From: Acanthaster planci
Taxonomy: Eukaryota > Echinodermata > Asteroidea > Valvatida > Acanthasteridae
Reading direction: 5' to 3'
Length of the DNA: 64,000 nucleotides
NCBI RefSeq assembly: GCF_001949145.1
Contig: NW_019091431.1
Span: 1,041,426 to 1,105,425, forward strand
Under the pieces are notes generated by a model. It ran no database searches and was not told where the DNA came from. It was given only the letters and a program-made list of their open reading frames with translations. Position numbers and translations under genes: made by a program. Below are positions 38,101 to 53,100 of this stretch, one piece after another. Position 1 is the first letter of the stretch. Every line of letters begins with the position of its first letter.

Positions 38101-41100
38101 CTGAGCTCTCAACCCTTTCAGAACCCATGTTTACAACTGATAGCACTAGTTAGCAGTATGTAGACACCTACTTGGCAGAACCATAATGAGGAATGCATGA
38201 TACTGGACCCTGGTCTGTTCCATACGCTTGTACATGAAGGAGTGGGAACTGTATCCATGTGGAATATCGCTGTAGGGCAAGGGTATAACATTTGGTCAGT
38301 TGAAGGATGCTTTTTATGTAGTATCCTACAACCTACAGTACCACATGTCAAACTTATAAGTGCTTTTGATATTTGTGTCCATGAGTGCATTAGATGTTGA
38401 ACATATCTAAACATGATTTGATTTTGATGATACTCCATTGCATCACATGTATACTCCATTGCATTACCTGCACCTGCAGTGTGGCTTGTTCAGTGCTACA
38501 AGATTGATATACATGTACAGGTGCATACAGCAAAATGATATTTATATATTGCCATCTGATGCTGCAGCCAAGATAAACATGATGTGCAGTGCATGTACAG
38601 TACATGTACATGTGCTGGAGGTTTATACGTGTCACACCATACTATTTCTGATCCCCTCCAAATCCTTGACCACCCCCCTCCATCCTAGTGGACCAGTCCA
38701 CACCTTTGATGCCAGCACAAAGAGCATTGGAAGGGCAGTATCATTATGCACACACACACACACACTGATCTCAAAATAGCCCCCATACACATGGAGAGGT
38801 CTAATGTATGCGATGACCGAGCTACAGAGAAGGGGGACATACACCCACTCACAATTATCAGCGTAATCCCCCCACCGGTGTCCCAAACTCCAGAACCAGA
38901 TATAAGAATTAAAAATTGGGTACATTTGGTGGGCATTATTGAGACAGCTTGGATGCAGATCAGTAGGCTTTAACTGTCTGTCTAGTCAATATTGGATCCA
39001 AACCATTGCGGGTTCCCCCTCTGATATTTACTGTCGTTGTGGTACAGAGAACCCCCCCACACTCGCACACACATACGCATAACAACACACCGGGACTGTC
39101 TGATTGGCAGGGAATTCCTCGGTGGAACGGTGCCAAGACCGCAAGCTTTGCCCAGTCATTAGTGGATTGCCAGCTAGCGGAGGTCGCAGGGGGGAGACAC
39201 AAACTGCTTGACCGTCCGTCCGCTGATCGGTTCATGCATAAATCTAACGTGGAAATCATTACCCACATTGCCGTGTGTGAGTTGTACCACTGGATTGACC
39301 AGCCAGCGTGTCCATGGACTATTGCACCCTGTCAACTGACCAACAGTTGTTGACCCTTAGGGATCTGGACAGTCCCTATTGATTTTCATTGTGTTACCCT
39401 GTGGGTCAGTCTTCCCAATCCAGCCAGACCGCCAGCGAGAGCCTTGTGTGTGTACTCAGAGGTGAGCACAGTACAACGTGTACATTGGCATGCCACTCAT
39501 TGTTATTTCATACCCCATTCATTGACTGCAGTTGTTGGCAGTATGCACACCGTGTGCATAATGCCTTGACTACATGCCAAGAACAGCCGCACATGGCCAT
39601 GTCTTTATTTTATTGTCATTTCGCCCTGCCGCCAGTTTAATGTTCTCCTCCTTTGTCTCGCTGTAAGAAATTTTTTTTTTTAAAATCCAATTTTCATGCT
39701 GTAGTCTGTGAAACTCTTTTAGTCAGAACCCAGCAGTAAAGACACCTGATGTTATGACTAGAAATCCATGTGGCTGGTGTCTAGCAATTGTTTACCCTCT
39801 GTAAGACTACCGGCATATGCAGCGCTTGTGATATTCATTTTGCCGATCATTTAGTATTCAAATTGGATTACCACTTACTCCGTGGCACTAGACTAGAGTT
39901 AATAGTTAACTCAACAGTCTGCATTCTGTCTAAACGGTAAGTAACCAGTATATTCCCCTTGAGCTTTTAATATTCTGTATGTCATCTGTACATGTACTTG
40001 TATGTCCGCCACTTTCTACACTGTGAAGGCAGAGAGGTCTTTTATTTTTATTTTTTTTTTTTTAACACAGCGACATTTGCCTGGTTTTCAATTGACTCTC
40101 AGAATTACATGTATCATGAATTATGCATTTCCTCTTGCAGGTGGCCATCCCGTGTTATAACATGGTTGCTGAATATATTTATGCGGTATAGCATATGAGA
40201 AGTGATTTTTTTTATTCCACTTTCTGATGGAGTCAATTGATCACATCTAGGGGGAGCTGTCATATTCTTGTTGGGATCATAATGTGAAGATTACAGGCTG
40301 TGGATTTAAGCAGCACCTGGCTCGCAACTAATGTTGGAACAGTTACGAACGAGACAGATCATCCTTGAAACATCTGACTTGTCACTTTGGCCATTTTCCA
40401 AATCTCAACTTTGTCTCCGTCTCAGGCTTTGTGTAGGAAACCAATCCTGATTGTAGGCCTGAAGCGTTTAAATCAAACTGTATTACAGTAAGTTTTTGCT
40501 CTCTTGCATCTTATTTGATGTTTTGTGGCACTATTAGACTAATTAGTGCACTTACAGCTTCAAAGTCAGCTAGTTTTAAAAAACAGTTGAAGCCTGAGAC
40601 TGAGCCGAAGCTGAGTATTGGAAAATGGCCTTACATGTACAAGTAGTTTGAAACAAATGCGTTTGTTTGTTTTTTCCCTACTCTTCAGCGAGTAGGGAAA
40701 ACAGACGAGATCCTGAACAAGTTCAGCAAGATTGAAAGTGTAATGTTTGGCATGTGACGTAGGTTGCTCCTAATTTTAGAGCTCAAAAGTGAAACATCAA
40801 GTGACGCAAACGGTTCATAAGTTTCTCCTGCTAATTTTGCTGACACATTTCATTCTCCCTTTGATTTGATCTTTCCAGTTTTTAAAAGACTTGCACATAT
40901 AATGTACCGGTATATGCATGCACCAAAGCCGTAGGATACCAGACATTGACCTCATATATGAGAATACCCACTGTACTCGCCAAAACAAACATGAGTCGAG
41001 TTCAATGGTCCTGTTACTATCATTCATTCTTGAGTTTCCTTTACTCAATTTCTGCATTCCCATGATTTATGGTAGCAGTGCAGTGCACTATAGTGAGTCT

Positions 41101-44100
41101 ATTATAAAAAGTGTCATGCTTTCTATAAATAGCAGGCAGTACCAAAGTGACAGGCAGTTTCTGAGGCCAAGTTCTCCTTTAAAACTTTGAGGAACTTCAT
41201 CCTCAGTATTCCCATCATTGGTGTGTGTCACTCGCGTTGGCGTGTTTTCTTTTGACTCAGAATATTCAAAACGGTACTGACGGTGTCTGACACACGTTCA
41301 CAGATGGGACATAAGTTGAAAGTTGAACTTCTTTTTCTCTCGAAAAAGGAAGTGATGAATGGACGTATAGGAAAAGATCGTCAGACTTTGCAGGAAAGAA
41401 TTCTTTCCGTTGACAAGATAAAATGCTTCCCAGATACTTTGATGAAATGCATACACTCTACATGTTTTATACACATTTTATACACGTTTTATACACAAGA
41501 CCTGCTCAGAAAGATGCGTGAAAAATCAGCAATCAATTGCCAAGTAACGGCCAGTGATTATTATTAGCAAAAGAGCACGCTACCTGCCAGAGATTCCAAG
41601 CGTGAACTCTTACCCATACTGTGTTGAGTCCACTCTGAGTGGAGAAGAGCCCGGAATTAATCAACAGTAACTTCTAAATGAACCAGGGAGGTTGAGAAAG
41701 TTGCTCTACTGGCCATCATGAGTTGGGTAGTAATGGCACCATGATGAGATCGTCGGTTGGATTCCCACCTGATGACACCTTTGATGGGTTTTGTTTTTGT
41801 TTATGTGCTTTCAGAAAGTTCCTGGTATATAACAATATAACCAAGGGCAAAACCTTGCATTAAAATTTATTTCATCTCAGGTTATAAAAAAAATAGTGAT
41901 AGTCGTGAAATGTCTTGAATTTTTGTCATTAGTTTAAATCTACATATATTCCTTGTCTTTACAGCCCAGTGTCGGCCTAAATGCCTATTGCTACTGTAGT
42001 ATACATGTACACAGTACATGAACACACAGTAGCTTTCCTTCTCTGTGTTATAGTGTATTTATAGCCTTCATGCACAGATGTTGTGTTCATGTAATGCGTA
42101 TGTAGGCACCGTATGGACCTACTTGAACATTGAGCTTTTAGTTCCATACAGGTCAGATATCATGAAAAGCTACCTGCCCTGCACCGCCGTCGTCGTCGGT
42201 GTAAACATTCTTCTTGGCATTTGTGTTGTAGATTTGACATTAGGTGGACCCAAAAGGGAATTTCCCAATTTATTTGAATACTTTGTTTTGGGGAGACGCA
42301 AACAAATACCATTACCAGGCTTTAACCTGTAGCTCTTTGTACATACAGTACATGTGTGATTAGTCTCAGCAAAGAACTATTGGTGTTATCTGGGTTTAAA
42401 GGGCAGTGATGAATCGTCAGAGAGACAGGCAGGAGACTACAAATAAACACGATCTTACAATGCCAGTTATTCCAGTTATTGATAATGTTACGCTCCAACT
42501 ATAGCATAAGTCCCAAGTTGGGACAGTCCCAACTGTAGTGCTGCAGTTGGGCTGGCCCAGCTATTGTTGACCAATGTCTGTGGGGAATGTCTCAACATTA
42601 TCCAAGTCGATGTGTCTCACACTTGACACAATTCATCTAAAATGTGGCACTTCATCTCTTCATCTAGCCCTATGACCGATGACATGACATTTGTAAATGA
42701 TATGACTTTGGCACATGTTGGACACATCATGCACACAGGACCTCTCTGCTGTAGTTGGGCAGGCCCAACTGTAGCACTCTAGTTGGGACGGGCCCAACTA
42801 TAGTTGGGACTGATGCTATAGTTGGGGCGTAACACTAACAACATTCTTTCAGGATAGTACCTTTGAATTTGGCGTGCTGTCAGTACGGGTTAGTTTACAT
42901 GGATTTTCAAACATCCTAATATGTTCAGTATCTGTTTAACTATGCACATTTGTGACCCACTCTGTGAAAATGAGTCAAGTCGCCAAAGTCACTTTGGAGT
43001 AAAAAGTCCTTTAGAATAATTTTGCACAGTGTAAATCGATAGGAACCCACAGCATTTTTCACCATGGAGTATCCACTTTCATCAGGATGCCAAACTGAGT
43101 GATACATCAAAACAAAAAACTCAGTTTGCTCTTTCAATACAAATGAAAACTCAAAAAGTGACTCATTTTTACAGAGTGGGTCACATTTGTGCCATTGATG
43201 GTTCGATAGACACATGTACGGTAGACTCATTTGGGGGTCAAATCGAGCACCAAATGGCACCCTCAATCCTTTGTACACAAGATGTATATAGGCGTTCTGA
43301 GAGCATGTACCTAAGGCCTATACCCTATGCATAATGTACATGTACATCACAGATATACACAGTGGCCACTGTTCCTGAATGTATTGATCTTGTTCTTTTG
43401 TTCCTCATGCCTCAACTGCCATTCAGTCTGCCCTCTGGTCCAACCTCAGCAACCCTGCTGGTCTGTTCAGACTGTTGTCCTGTGTTGGCCTTGGTCTGGC
43501 CCCCACTTGACGCAGGCATGGATAACTCCCATTAGTATGCCCAGGATAAAGACCGGATGGCTCCAATATTCTGCCCTTGATGGTAGCATGCCCCCAAATG
43601 GGGGCGGGGCTTCTGAAGGCACATCTGTTAGGGGTAACAACAAGGCCATAATAATGGGAACACTATCAAGCGATTGGATGTCTGTGATATGGGACTTGAC
43701 CTTATCCTTCATGAATGAGACTAAAGTGACCCTAAGATCAAGGCATTTGGATTGACATTTGCCACTCCATTGCATTGATACACCAGCATGTTGACTTGAT
43801 AAAGGGGAATAGATTGTTTCTGTTGGCCCCTCTCTGCTTCAGTGCTTTGGCCCCTCTCTGCTTCAGTGCTTGGCAAGTTACGTCTCCTGATTCAGTATTC
43901 CAGATTTAAATACCTCAGTGCCTGTGTATCAAGAGTTCCCTTTGAGTGATTTATTCCCCATTTTTCTTGTCATACTGCAAAGACCATTGTCTGCTAACCG
44001 GTGCCCCATTCATGTGCACGCCCAGCCAACTTCTGACCTTTGACCCCCTTGGTTTGTGCACCTGCACCAGGGTGTTTTCAATGGAATCCTTTGTGGTTGG

Positions 44101-47100
44101 TATTCACACCTGTTGGCTCTCTTTGTGTCCACTGAAGGGCAGATGGTCCCATCCGCCCAATGCAGTGTGGGAATAGAAATGTGTGTACACAACAGTGCCA
44201 CTGAAAAATACACTGCATGACTTTGCATGGCCAAGTAAAGCCAACCCTCCCCCCCCAAAAAAAATAAATCAATTTGGAGGCATGACAGGGTGAGGACAAA
44301 ACAAGTTGTTATGATATGCAGCATTTCCAGTCTCATGTTATTCTAAGTCTTTTAAATGTTGGAGAAACCTTACATTCCTACAACTGAGCAAACCAAACGT
44401 TGTCTTCTAAATAGTGCATGTGGTGACTTTACACTCACTTTTTTGTGCGATTAAACAAAGGAAAACCTGTTCTCCAGACCAATTGGAGATATTTTTTGCT
44501 GAGCTTCTGTCAGCAATGTTAAGCACTTAGACTGATAAATTGTTGGTAAAAAAGGTACAGTGTCCATGTACAGAATGTGATATACAGGTATGCTGGAGTC
44601 ACAACAAGGGCTGTCATACATGTATTGCATGTACCGTTTTGAAAATAACTTGAACCAGAGACAGTTATGTATGGTATTTTTCTTTGATTATGTAAATTAT
44701 TGTTTTCGTGAAAAAAAGCAAATATTTATCTCTTGTTGAAAGAGCACATGCATTTTCTGTGGACAAGAAATGGTAAAAAGCCACTCTAAGCATTGGCAAT
44801 CTTGATTGATAACGGAATAGGAAAGGATTGTTACCTTGGCAACTGGCCCGTGAGAATCTCCTGGGCTGATGCCACTTGCCAGTGTAAGGCTATGCGCTAT
44901 CGCGTTCATGTTCATGTCCAGTCAATGGGCACTTTATTTATTACGTCACTAGGCTGTCAACCTCAGTCATGCAGATGGCACAGTGTTTCCATGCAAACCA
45001 TCCTGATCCACATTCCCCTCACTGAACAATTACCTACATTATACATATAGTCCCTTCATCTTCTTGCCCTGCTCATGTAATTTGTCCGTAACACTTCGGA
45101 TCTGATTTCCTGTGGGTGTTCTTACACATTCATGCAATAAATAATTTAAAAACCTCATCAGCTGACATGAAGTCATAACGGCAGATACACGCAGGTACAG
45201 GTAATGTGTTGTTTAGTTCATTATATGAGTGTTTATCCGTCGGTTTGTTTCTGGCCGTTTTGTTTTGTGTTTAGATTCTGTATTGTATGATGAAGCCCCC
45301 AAATCCTGCCCTCCCTCGGTTTCCCTCCCTCCCACCAGCTATATGACATCCCGTCTGCTTTGCCTATACTTCTGGAAGTCCCTGATTAGTACTAAAAATA
45401 GATTCCGCGGCTAACCTTATCACACATTTACACCCACAGAATGGCCAAGACTTCCCCAGCAAGCTCATAAAACCTCAAACCAATTGAACTTTAAAGGGGC
45501 GTCACCACACATTTCATCAGTAAAATATTAGCTACATCTATTCCTTGAAACTGACCCATCTTCTATAGAGCCATGTTTTGGGATGTGTACAGTAACATAC
45601 ATGTACATAGATCTGTCAATGTAATAACTTACATGTAAATGTACTGTAACAGCAGTGAATTAGGGAGAGCCTGATGAAGTGTTCTGTTGCAAGCCTTCCT
45701 GTTTTATGGAAGATTTTTCAAACCCATTGAATTTGGAAAGGTACATGTACTGTAGCTTACATTGTTTTTACATAATTCATTACTCAAAATTCAGGTTTTG
45801 TTTTTATGCATGCTGTTACACTCTCTCCATGCTCATGAATTTGTGGCTTTCAGTGCATGTATAATGTGGTCAGTATGTCGTCCATAAATTATGGTGTGGA
45901 TATTGACATGCATGTGTACAATATTGCTCCCAGGGTTGTCCCAGAGAGGTATGATTTTACCAGTGCATGTACATGTACATACCACATTGGTAAATGTCAT
46001 TGGATAGTCCTGTGTTCAAGCTCTGCGATACACCTGTGCCACACTCAGTTGCCCAGCTTCAATTTCTATGACCATACTGGGTGGGCTAGTGTATACACAC
46101 AATGTGTACATTGCAACGGTTTTTATCTGCCACAAAATGAAGTATGCAGCCCTCAGCATATCTGCAATTCCTGTGGTTTTCCTAGCCGTCCAGCGCTCAC
46201 CCGTTCCACCAATGGTGCAGCTACCTTTGTGGAGAGTTTTGATCAGATGCTGGTAGCTACCATTGCAGTCAAAGGGTTGTTGTTCTGAAGTCAGGGGAAA
46301 AGTTGAAAAAGGCTTTAGAAAATCCTGAAATGAAAGTTAAGGTGTGGAAATGCCCATAATCCTCTGAGCAATGCCTTTCTTTGTGTGATTTCATGGAGGA
46401 TATCTGAATAGAGGACATTTTTCACGTCTTTAGAATATTCCATTTCATTTGCACTTCTAGCCCCCAAAACAGCATTTCTAGAATAGAGGCGGTTTCACAG
46501 TCCACTTCCTAATTGCAACTGATTTATCCTTTTCTATCAATGTGGAAAATGTTCTATTTCAAATGCTGCCAGACAGCAAACAGTAGATTGTACTTGTACA
46601 AGCAAATCACAAGACAGGACTATGTTTCTGGTTTTCGTTCGCTGGATATAACTTGTTTATATTCCAAATGTTTTGAAATGACAACTGTTGTCAAGTTATT
46701 TATATAAAGGTCAGCTGCCGGCAACCCTTTTTGTTATGATTACCAGTGGGCCATGTCACACTGGTACCCATGACCTGGAATTGACTGGTACTCATTGCAA
46801 GTGCAACAGTCATTACAAATCCTGCTCTACCCACCAAAGGGAATGGGTTAGCATAATGTACATGTATGATGTACAGGTATGTGTACATTGTATATGCTGT
46901 ACACTGTATTGCTTGAACCAAATGCAGGAAGTACATGTACTGATGTACTATTAAGAAAAGTATTAACAAACTAAACTAAACTATGTCAAAGTAAACGACA
47001 TGTTTATAATTCTTCCTTGTCAGCAGAAGCATACATGTTCATGGCCTACTTAAATATGTGAAGTTGAAATGCACATACATGTGCATGTGCATGCTCACCA

Positions 47101-50100
47101 CGTGTACATTACACAGGTTTCAGTTGGGTATACAGAATACATAAATACTGGTATGCAAGCCGTTTCATTTTTACTCATATTCTAGAAACTGTGTTCAAAA
47201 ATAAGCTGTTGAAATAGATTGTTCAGTTTAGCAGGGAAATACATGTATGAAAGTGGGACAGCAGCAAGAGAGGCGGCCCTTCATATCTTGACCCTGGACC
47301 CAGTGCCTTGCTAGGTTCTGTTGAAATAAGTACACCTGTGTCCTAGATGCAGGCTATCATGTAGGGCAACCCCTGTGAAAGATCTCTGTGGATTTTGCCC
47401 TTGGCTCCTGATAGGCAAAGGGGATTTTCACTGGAATTGATGACCCAAAAGACTGTCCACACCAACCTTGGATAGGGTATGTTGTGAGATCTGATCGCAC
47501 CCTAACAAACTGTATGGTTTCTGTTTTTTGATCACTTATCTTACTGATACTTTTCCTTGCTTTCCAACTCTGTGACCACTGTGGAGGAAATTTAAAAGCT
47601 CGAGGCAGCAGTTTAGGAGACAAAAGCAGTGTTCATTTCTTCGAAGACATTGAGGAAAAGCCTGCGTGTGCTATCATAGTTGACTTACACACATGTGACT
47701 CTCTTGATAACAAATGTATTTTTTTATAGTCTGAATGAAAAGAGTTAACTATTAAAATCATTCCTGGAAGAAACCAACCCCCAAACTGTGAAAGCTCAAC
47801 GTTGGTACCAAGTGCATTTAAAGATAAAACTTGTTAAGAAGTCTAATTGCTTTGGTGTTCTTTGCAGTCATGGTCAATAGGATATCCGGTCTCGTAAATG
47901 TATGTACATCAGTCATGCAGTCAAACTGTAAAAGCACATCCCTGCACTGTCAAGGTTTCATATCAGGCATGATGGGGGACATGTAGTTAACCCACTCAGG
48001 TGATTAATGACCAACCATTCCAAAACCACAAACCTAGATGTAAAACTGTGCATTCCGTCAACTGTGTGTTCATAAATAAAGAGGGAGGGCCATTCAGTCA
48101 GTGCTGTGTACACACAGCACTTGTTCATGGTAGTACAAAGGCCATTACAGACTGTGTTTTGATCACGTAGGCCAGGCCAGGCCAGGCTAGACCAGACCAG
48201 ACGGGAATTGAGGTCATTGGATAGGGAGGAACAAAACGCCTGCGATCTGGCTGGGAGAGAGACTGGGCTGTTAGCTTGTGGGGTTGGTGTGCTGACAGGC
48301 CCTGCTGAGAAGAGGTCAAGAGGGCAACCCTCTCATAACCTGGCTACCTGCTGCTGCAAAAAAGGGCAGGATACCTGGGCTGTTTACAAACGACAAACTC
48401 TGTCACATGAGGTTTAAAGTAACAAGCTAAGAAAAAATGATAGACTCTTGAAATTGATTTGTTAAGAATGATCTGTGTAGCAACCAGCCGCCATGGCAAC
48501 AGAAAAACATTTCACTGTTAGTTACCAAAAAAAGAGAAAATTACAGCTCCGATCCACCTAACTGCTGCCGTCTGCAACAAGATTAACAAATTGAGTGATT
48601 TTGGACTGAATTTTGTAGCATTGGTTCGGATTTTGGCAGACTGTGCCAGTGACTGGAAAAATCATCAGTTAAAAAATAAAGGAACATTACAATGCCCTGG
48701 CATTGAAATTGAATTGACTTCAAGTAGATATATGAATATGTAAAGCTGCTGTCTGCTGTCGTTGGTGTTTTTATGGCAGTGAACTTCAGCATGGCAAGTA
48801 GTAACTTTAGATATTGTTGAAAGGACATGCAGCATATATCCAAGATTAGCCGTTGGGAGTTGGTTAGTGCAAGGCCATGAAGCCATAAAGGATTGATCAG
48901 TTAAATCAGACATATACATGTATATGCTATCAATGAGAAATCTATGAATTCAATAGTTTATCCAAAAATCTAAGTTTGACGTATAGTGGGATATATAGTT
49001 TGGAGTATAGAGGGATTGCATGGCTGCCATCTTGCATGCCAGTGCTTTTGTTCCACAAGCTGTGTACAAAGGAGGTTTCCCTTTGGAACTGAAGAACTGC
49101 CCTGCAAGATGGTTACCATGCAAAGCCTCTGGTCACTGGATCTGAAGTGTATGCAAATTATCTTTAAAGTTGATGTCACAGACTTTCATTTTTCCAGTTT
49201 CAGCATTTCTCAAGCACCTGTTGACAGTTGCTGTTGTTTTCAAATACATGTAGTTTCCTTCCATGGCTTACATGCCTGTTTGCATCTATTTTTACAGTCG
49301 TTAATTCTGAAGCATCCAGTGAAGCCTACACGATACATGTGCATATTAGGTGCTTCATCCTTACCTTTCAAAGTTGCCTTAAGTGCAACCCAAAGGACAT
49401 GAAAACAGTAACACCCTCCTGGTCATGCATTGAGAAAATGCCCAAGTCTGTCCAAATCCCAAACCGCTGGGCCAATTTCACACAGCTAATTTGGTGCAAA
49501 GCACAGATAATATATGCTTAGCAAAACAAGTGCTTTCTGTGATCGGTTCTGTGCTGATATCTGTTTTGCACAAATATGCTAGACAATGTTTTCTGCACAG
49601 AAAACTGCAATTTTGGGCCTTGCAGTAACCACATCGTAACTTACGTTGCCTTAGGCTAATAAAGTCTTCGTTTCAGGAAACGGTCAGGAGATTCTGAAGG
49701 ATTCAAGAAGTTTCGATTAATCCTAACCCATCCACATTCTTTGCAAGACTTATTTACTTACTTACTTTGCAAGATGCTCGATACCTCTTTGAAAATTAAA
49801 GTACAAGGACTCGTGGAGCTACCAAAAGGGATTCCTGCTATGAGAGATTTGAAAAGACCCAGGACGTATCGGGGGAGGGTAGGATTCAAGCAACTGATCA
49901 TCGTTCTCCCGCCTGTGATGATAGAACTTTCCTTGTGATAATTTTAAAGACCAGTCTGTCACTTGGTGGATAGCCAACCACTTTGCCTTATATACGTGCA
50001 TCCTAAACCATATTTGTATGTATTCTCCGGAAGTGGCCTAGTCTTGTGCATGTTGACGTCTATAACTCTTAGTCACAATGGCTGTGGGTCTGTTTGTCAA

Positions 50101-53100
50101 CAAGCCTTGATAGTTGGAGTGGCAGGTGGATGTGGCTCTATGTTTCCACCCTGGGCTCCATGTGATCTTGACCTCTGTCTTGCAGCTGGGAGTCCCCCAT
50201 CAATCAGGTCCTAGCCTCTGCCACTTGGAGCTCAACAACTCCTAAGCATACCAGCAGATGCTTGGACTTTGTTTTTATACAATGTATACAAATGTATACA
50301 GTGTATTTCTCTTTTCTGTTGTAGCACATTGTTGTAATACTGTTCTGTATTGTATTATCTGAATGCACATACTTGTGTGTGTACATGTAAATTCTGTGTT
50401 CAGCAAAGAACAAGACCAGTTTTTATTTTTATTCCCCCTTTAAGTTTTCTCAACAAACATCTCACACCAAGTATTGGGAGTTGTAATCCAGACTGTCTCC
50501 TTCACAGGTCTTTCAGCAAAATTCCCCTGATAAGGCCCAAGAAACTTTTACTCTCCCGTGTTTCCTACTTCCGAGACAGCAATTCCAGTGAAAGCAAGAA
50601 CCTAACATGGATTCTTCAGAATTGTAAAGAGCAGTGTGTCCTTAACGTCAAAGCCTCGAGGTATAAGAGACTTCCGTCCCTTTTTCTGCCATAAAAAAAG
50701 AAAAGCTTCTCAACTTCCTGTGTTCACGAGTCATGTTCGTGGTCGTCCTGCTACTACCGGTCAGTGTGGCTTTCAATCTGACATCAGGAATGACCCTCTG
50801 TAATACTCTGAGGATCTCCACAAGAAGCTTAAGGGCTGAAATCCCATCCAACTTTATCAACTGGAGATCCCCGTTTCCCGTGTCAGTCGAGAGTCCGCTG
50901 CGCGTGGGAGTTGGAAGAAAAAGAAGTAAAATATTTAGACAGTGGAATCTGCGCTGAGCAGTGATTAAAAGCATTTCCCGTGCATCCAGCCCGGGTCATT
51001 TCAGTCCATGAATGACTTCAGTGACTTTACAAAAGGGGGAAGTGACGTCCTGTGGCCGTGACGCAGCAGTGATGGCATGTACGTGGTCATGTTGTATACA
51101 TGTGCAGTGATGGTAGTTTGGAAGGGATTTTCCTGTGGTGTATGTGTGAGTGTGAGGATGGCATTGTGTGGCTAGGTTTCCAAGCGCTAGTATAGAAGTG
51201 ACACCGGCTGCGGTTGATTGGCTGATCACACTGGATGGTGTGAATGTAGTCATTTGTTATTCGTGTCATTACTGGCTGAATGTTCTTCACCTTCCTGATG
51301 GTTTTGAACAAAACAACACGTAATTGTATGTTCATCCAATTTACTATGTTCACCCAAGTGATTCACTAGAATAATATTTGCTGGCACACTTCATATCAAG
51401 TGACCTTCAATTATCATTGCCATTTTTAAATCCAGGACAAATAAAAGTACATGTGGTTGACACCAGAAGTGTGTTTCATTGATTCTGTCTCAGAAGTTTG
51501 TTGCCAGTAATATTTTGGCACGGTTCCCTTTATGTGTGACATTGGTGTTGTACACTTGAGACCTTTCAGTTTTTCCCCCTTTCTCGTTAATATAAATATT
51601 TATATTATTACTTCATAATAGTCTTGTTTTGCACCTTCCAGGGCCATCCGTGCATTTCAGCAGGTTCTCTACATCGACCCCGGCTTCCAGCGGGCCAATG
51701 AGGTTCATCTGCGACTGGGTCACATGTTCAAGGTGAACTCGGACTATGAATCTGGCCTGAAACATTACCAGCTCGCTCTCATCGATTCCTCTCTGTGCTC
51801 TCTCACCAAAGCTGAAAGTAAGTCCAGATACACTCGTGTTTTATGCATTAACCCACATCGGAACTATGCTAAAGACTTCACACAGTGGTCCAAATTCCGT
51901 GGTCTACAGCGATATTTTGAAAGCAGTAGGATACCATTTGACATGTGAAAGAAGTTTCAATGTGAATTAAAGGTTTCAAACGCCTCCAGGGATTACAACT
52001 TCACTCACCCCCACAAGTGAGAAGTGTAAGCATTTTCCAATGAAAAGCACTTATTTTTTAAAAAAAGTACTACGCTCTCAAACACCAGACGTAAAACTTA
52101 TAATTTCTGTCTTTCCATTTGTTTTGCAGTCAAGTTCCACATTGCACATTTGCATGAAATACAGGTAAGGGGTCAGACCTAAAGTTAAAAGTTTTTTCTG
52201 TTTATTTTACAATACATTTAAAATACATCACGAAAGCTTTACATTATCGCCTGTGTCAGTTCGCTTATAAGAGCATTTAGCATTTTTGAATTTTTGGTCC
52301 CATAGTTTTATTACTGACTTGTGCGGATAGTCAACTGTACCAGTTATAGTTAAGGATCTATAGTGAATTCTTATGTGTACGAAATGTATAAATGTGAAAG
52401 TGTACTCACTATCTCATTGGGCTTGCCAAGTCACTGACAGTAGCTTATATAATGGTGTCACCGCTTAAATAGTGGATGATTTACAGTGCCCCCCCCCCCC
52501 GAATCCTACAGAGATTGTTTGGAAACCCCACAAATTACTAAAGCAGTTCAAGTTTTCATATTCAAGTGTGAAATTTTGCAGTTGAATTTATTGAAATATC
52601 TGGGATGGTTGTCTGCCTTCACAGGGCAAGTATCAAACGTCAGTTCAAGCGTACGAAGAACTGCTGTCCTTCATTCCTCTGCCGGATACCGTCAAAGCCA
52701 ACTCTCTCAGACAACTGGGTAAGGACAATTGGCATCAGTCGTAGGCCGGATCAAAGTTGTATGGTTATATTTTGCCCATGATTGTGTCTCTCCTTGTTTT
52801 TGCTTTCTTACAAAACTTGTTTTTTGATAAGAAAATTTGCATGCTTAGCTGCTGTAAGATGTTCTGGGACAGCAGAGAATAAAGATGGTAGAGAAGGTGA
52901 ACGACCCCTTACCACGGATTTCCCATAAGCCTTCAAAAAGCATCCTCATTGATCACATGCTCAGTGATATGTTATGAAACTACTATAGTCTGATGCAGCC
53001 AAACGTCTGGTGTCGTGACTGAGTTCAGAATGTAGTCTTTGTATTTTTAGACTGCATCCAAATCTGTTGTCTAGAGCTAGGTCTAGGTCTCCCCTCCATT

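Larger units (their letters stand above)
36691..42485 (+). other. KDM6A intron 5, part 3
   Basis: No gene supported. It contains a 21-bp tandem duplication around 38429-38470, a (CA)n run at 38749-38765, an inverted copy of the 5.04-kb repeat at 40561-40630, and three copies of TTTTATACACA at 41463-41497. Confidence 0.55.
43192..51641 (+). other. KDM6A intron 5, part 4
   Basis: 8.4 kb with no supported gene. It contains an exact 24-bp tandem duplication at 43823-43870 (unit begins TTGGCCCCTCTCTGC), many TACATGTA words, and a foldback element at 49009-49130. The intron ends at the TTCCAG acceptor before exon 6. Confidence 0.55.

Noticed and set aside
41690-41800. Another tRNA-derived SINE (GGTTGGATTCCCACC)
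   Set aside because: Only a weak B-box-like word, with no convincing A box.
45857-46288. 143-codon plus-strand frame in intron 5
   Set aside because: Scattered cysteine and histidine residues come from TGTACATG-type repeats; no regular zinc-finger spacing.
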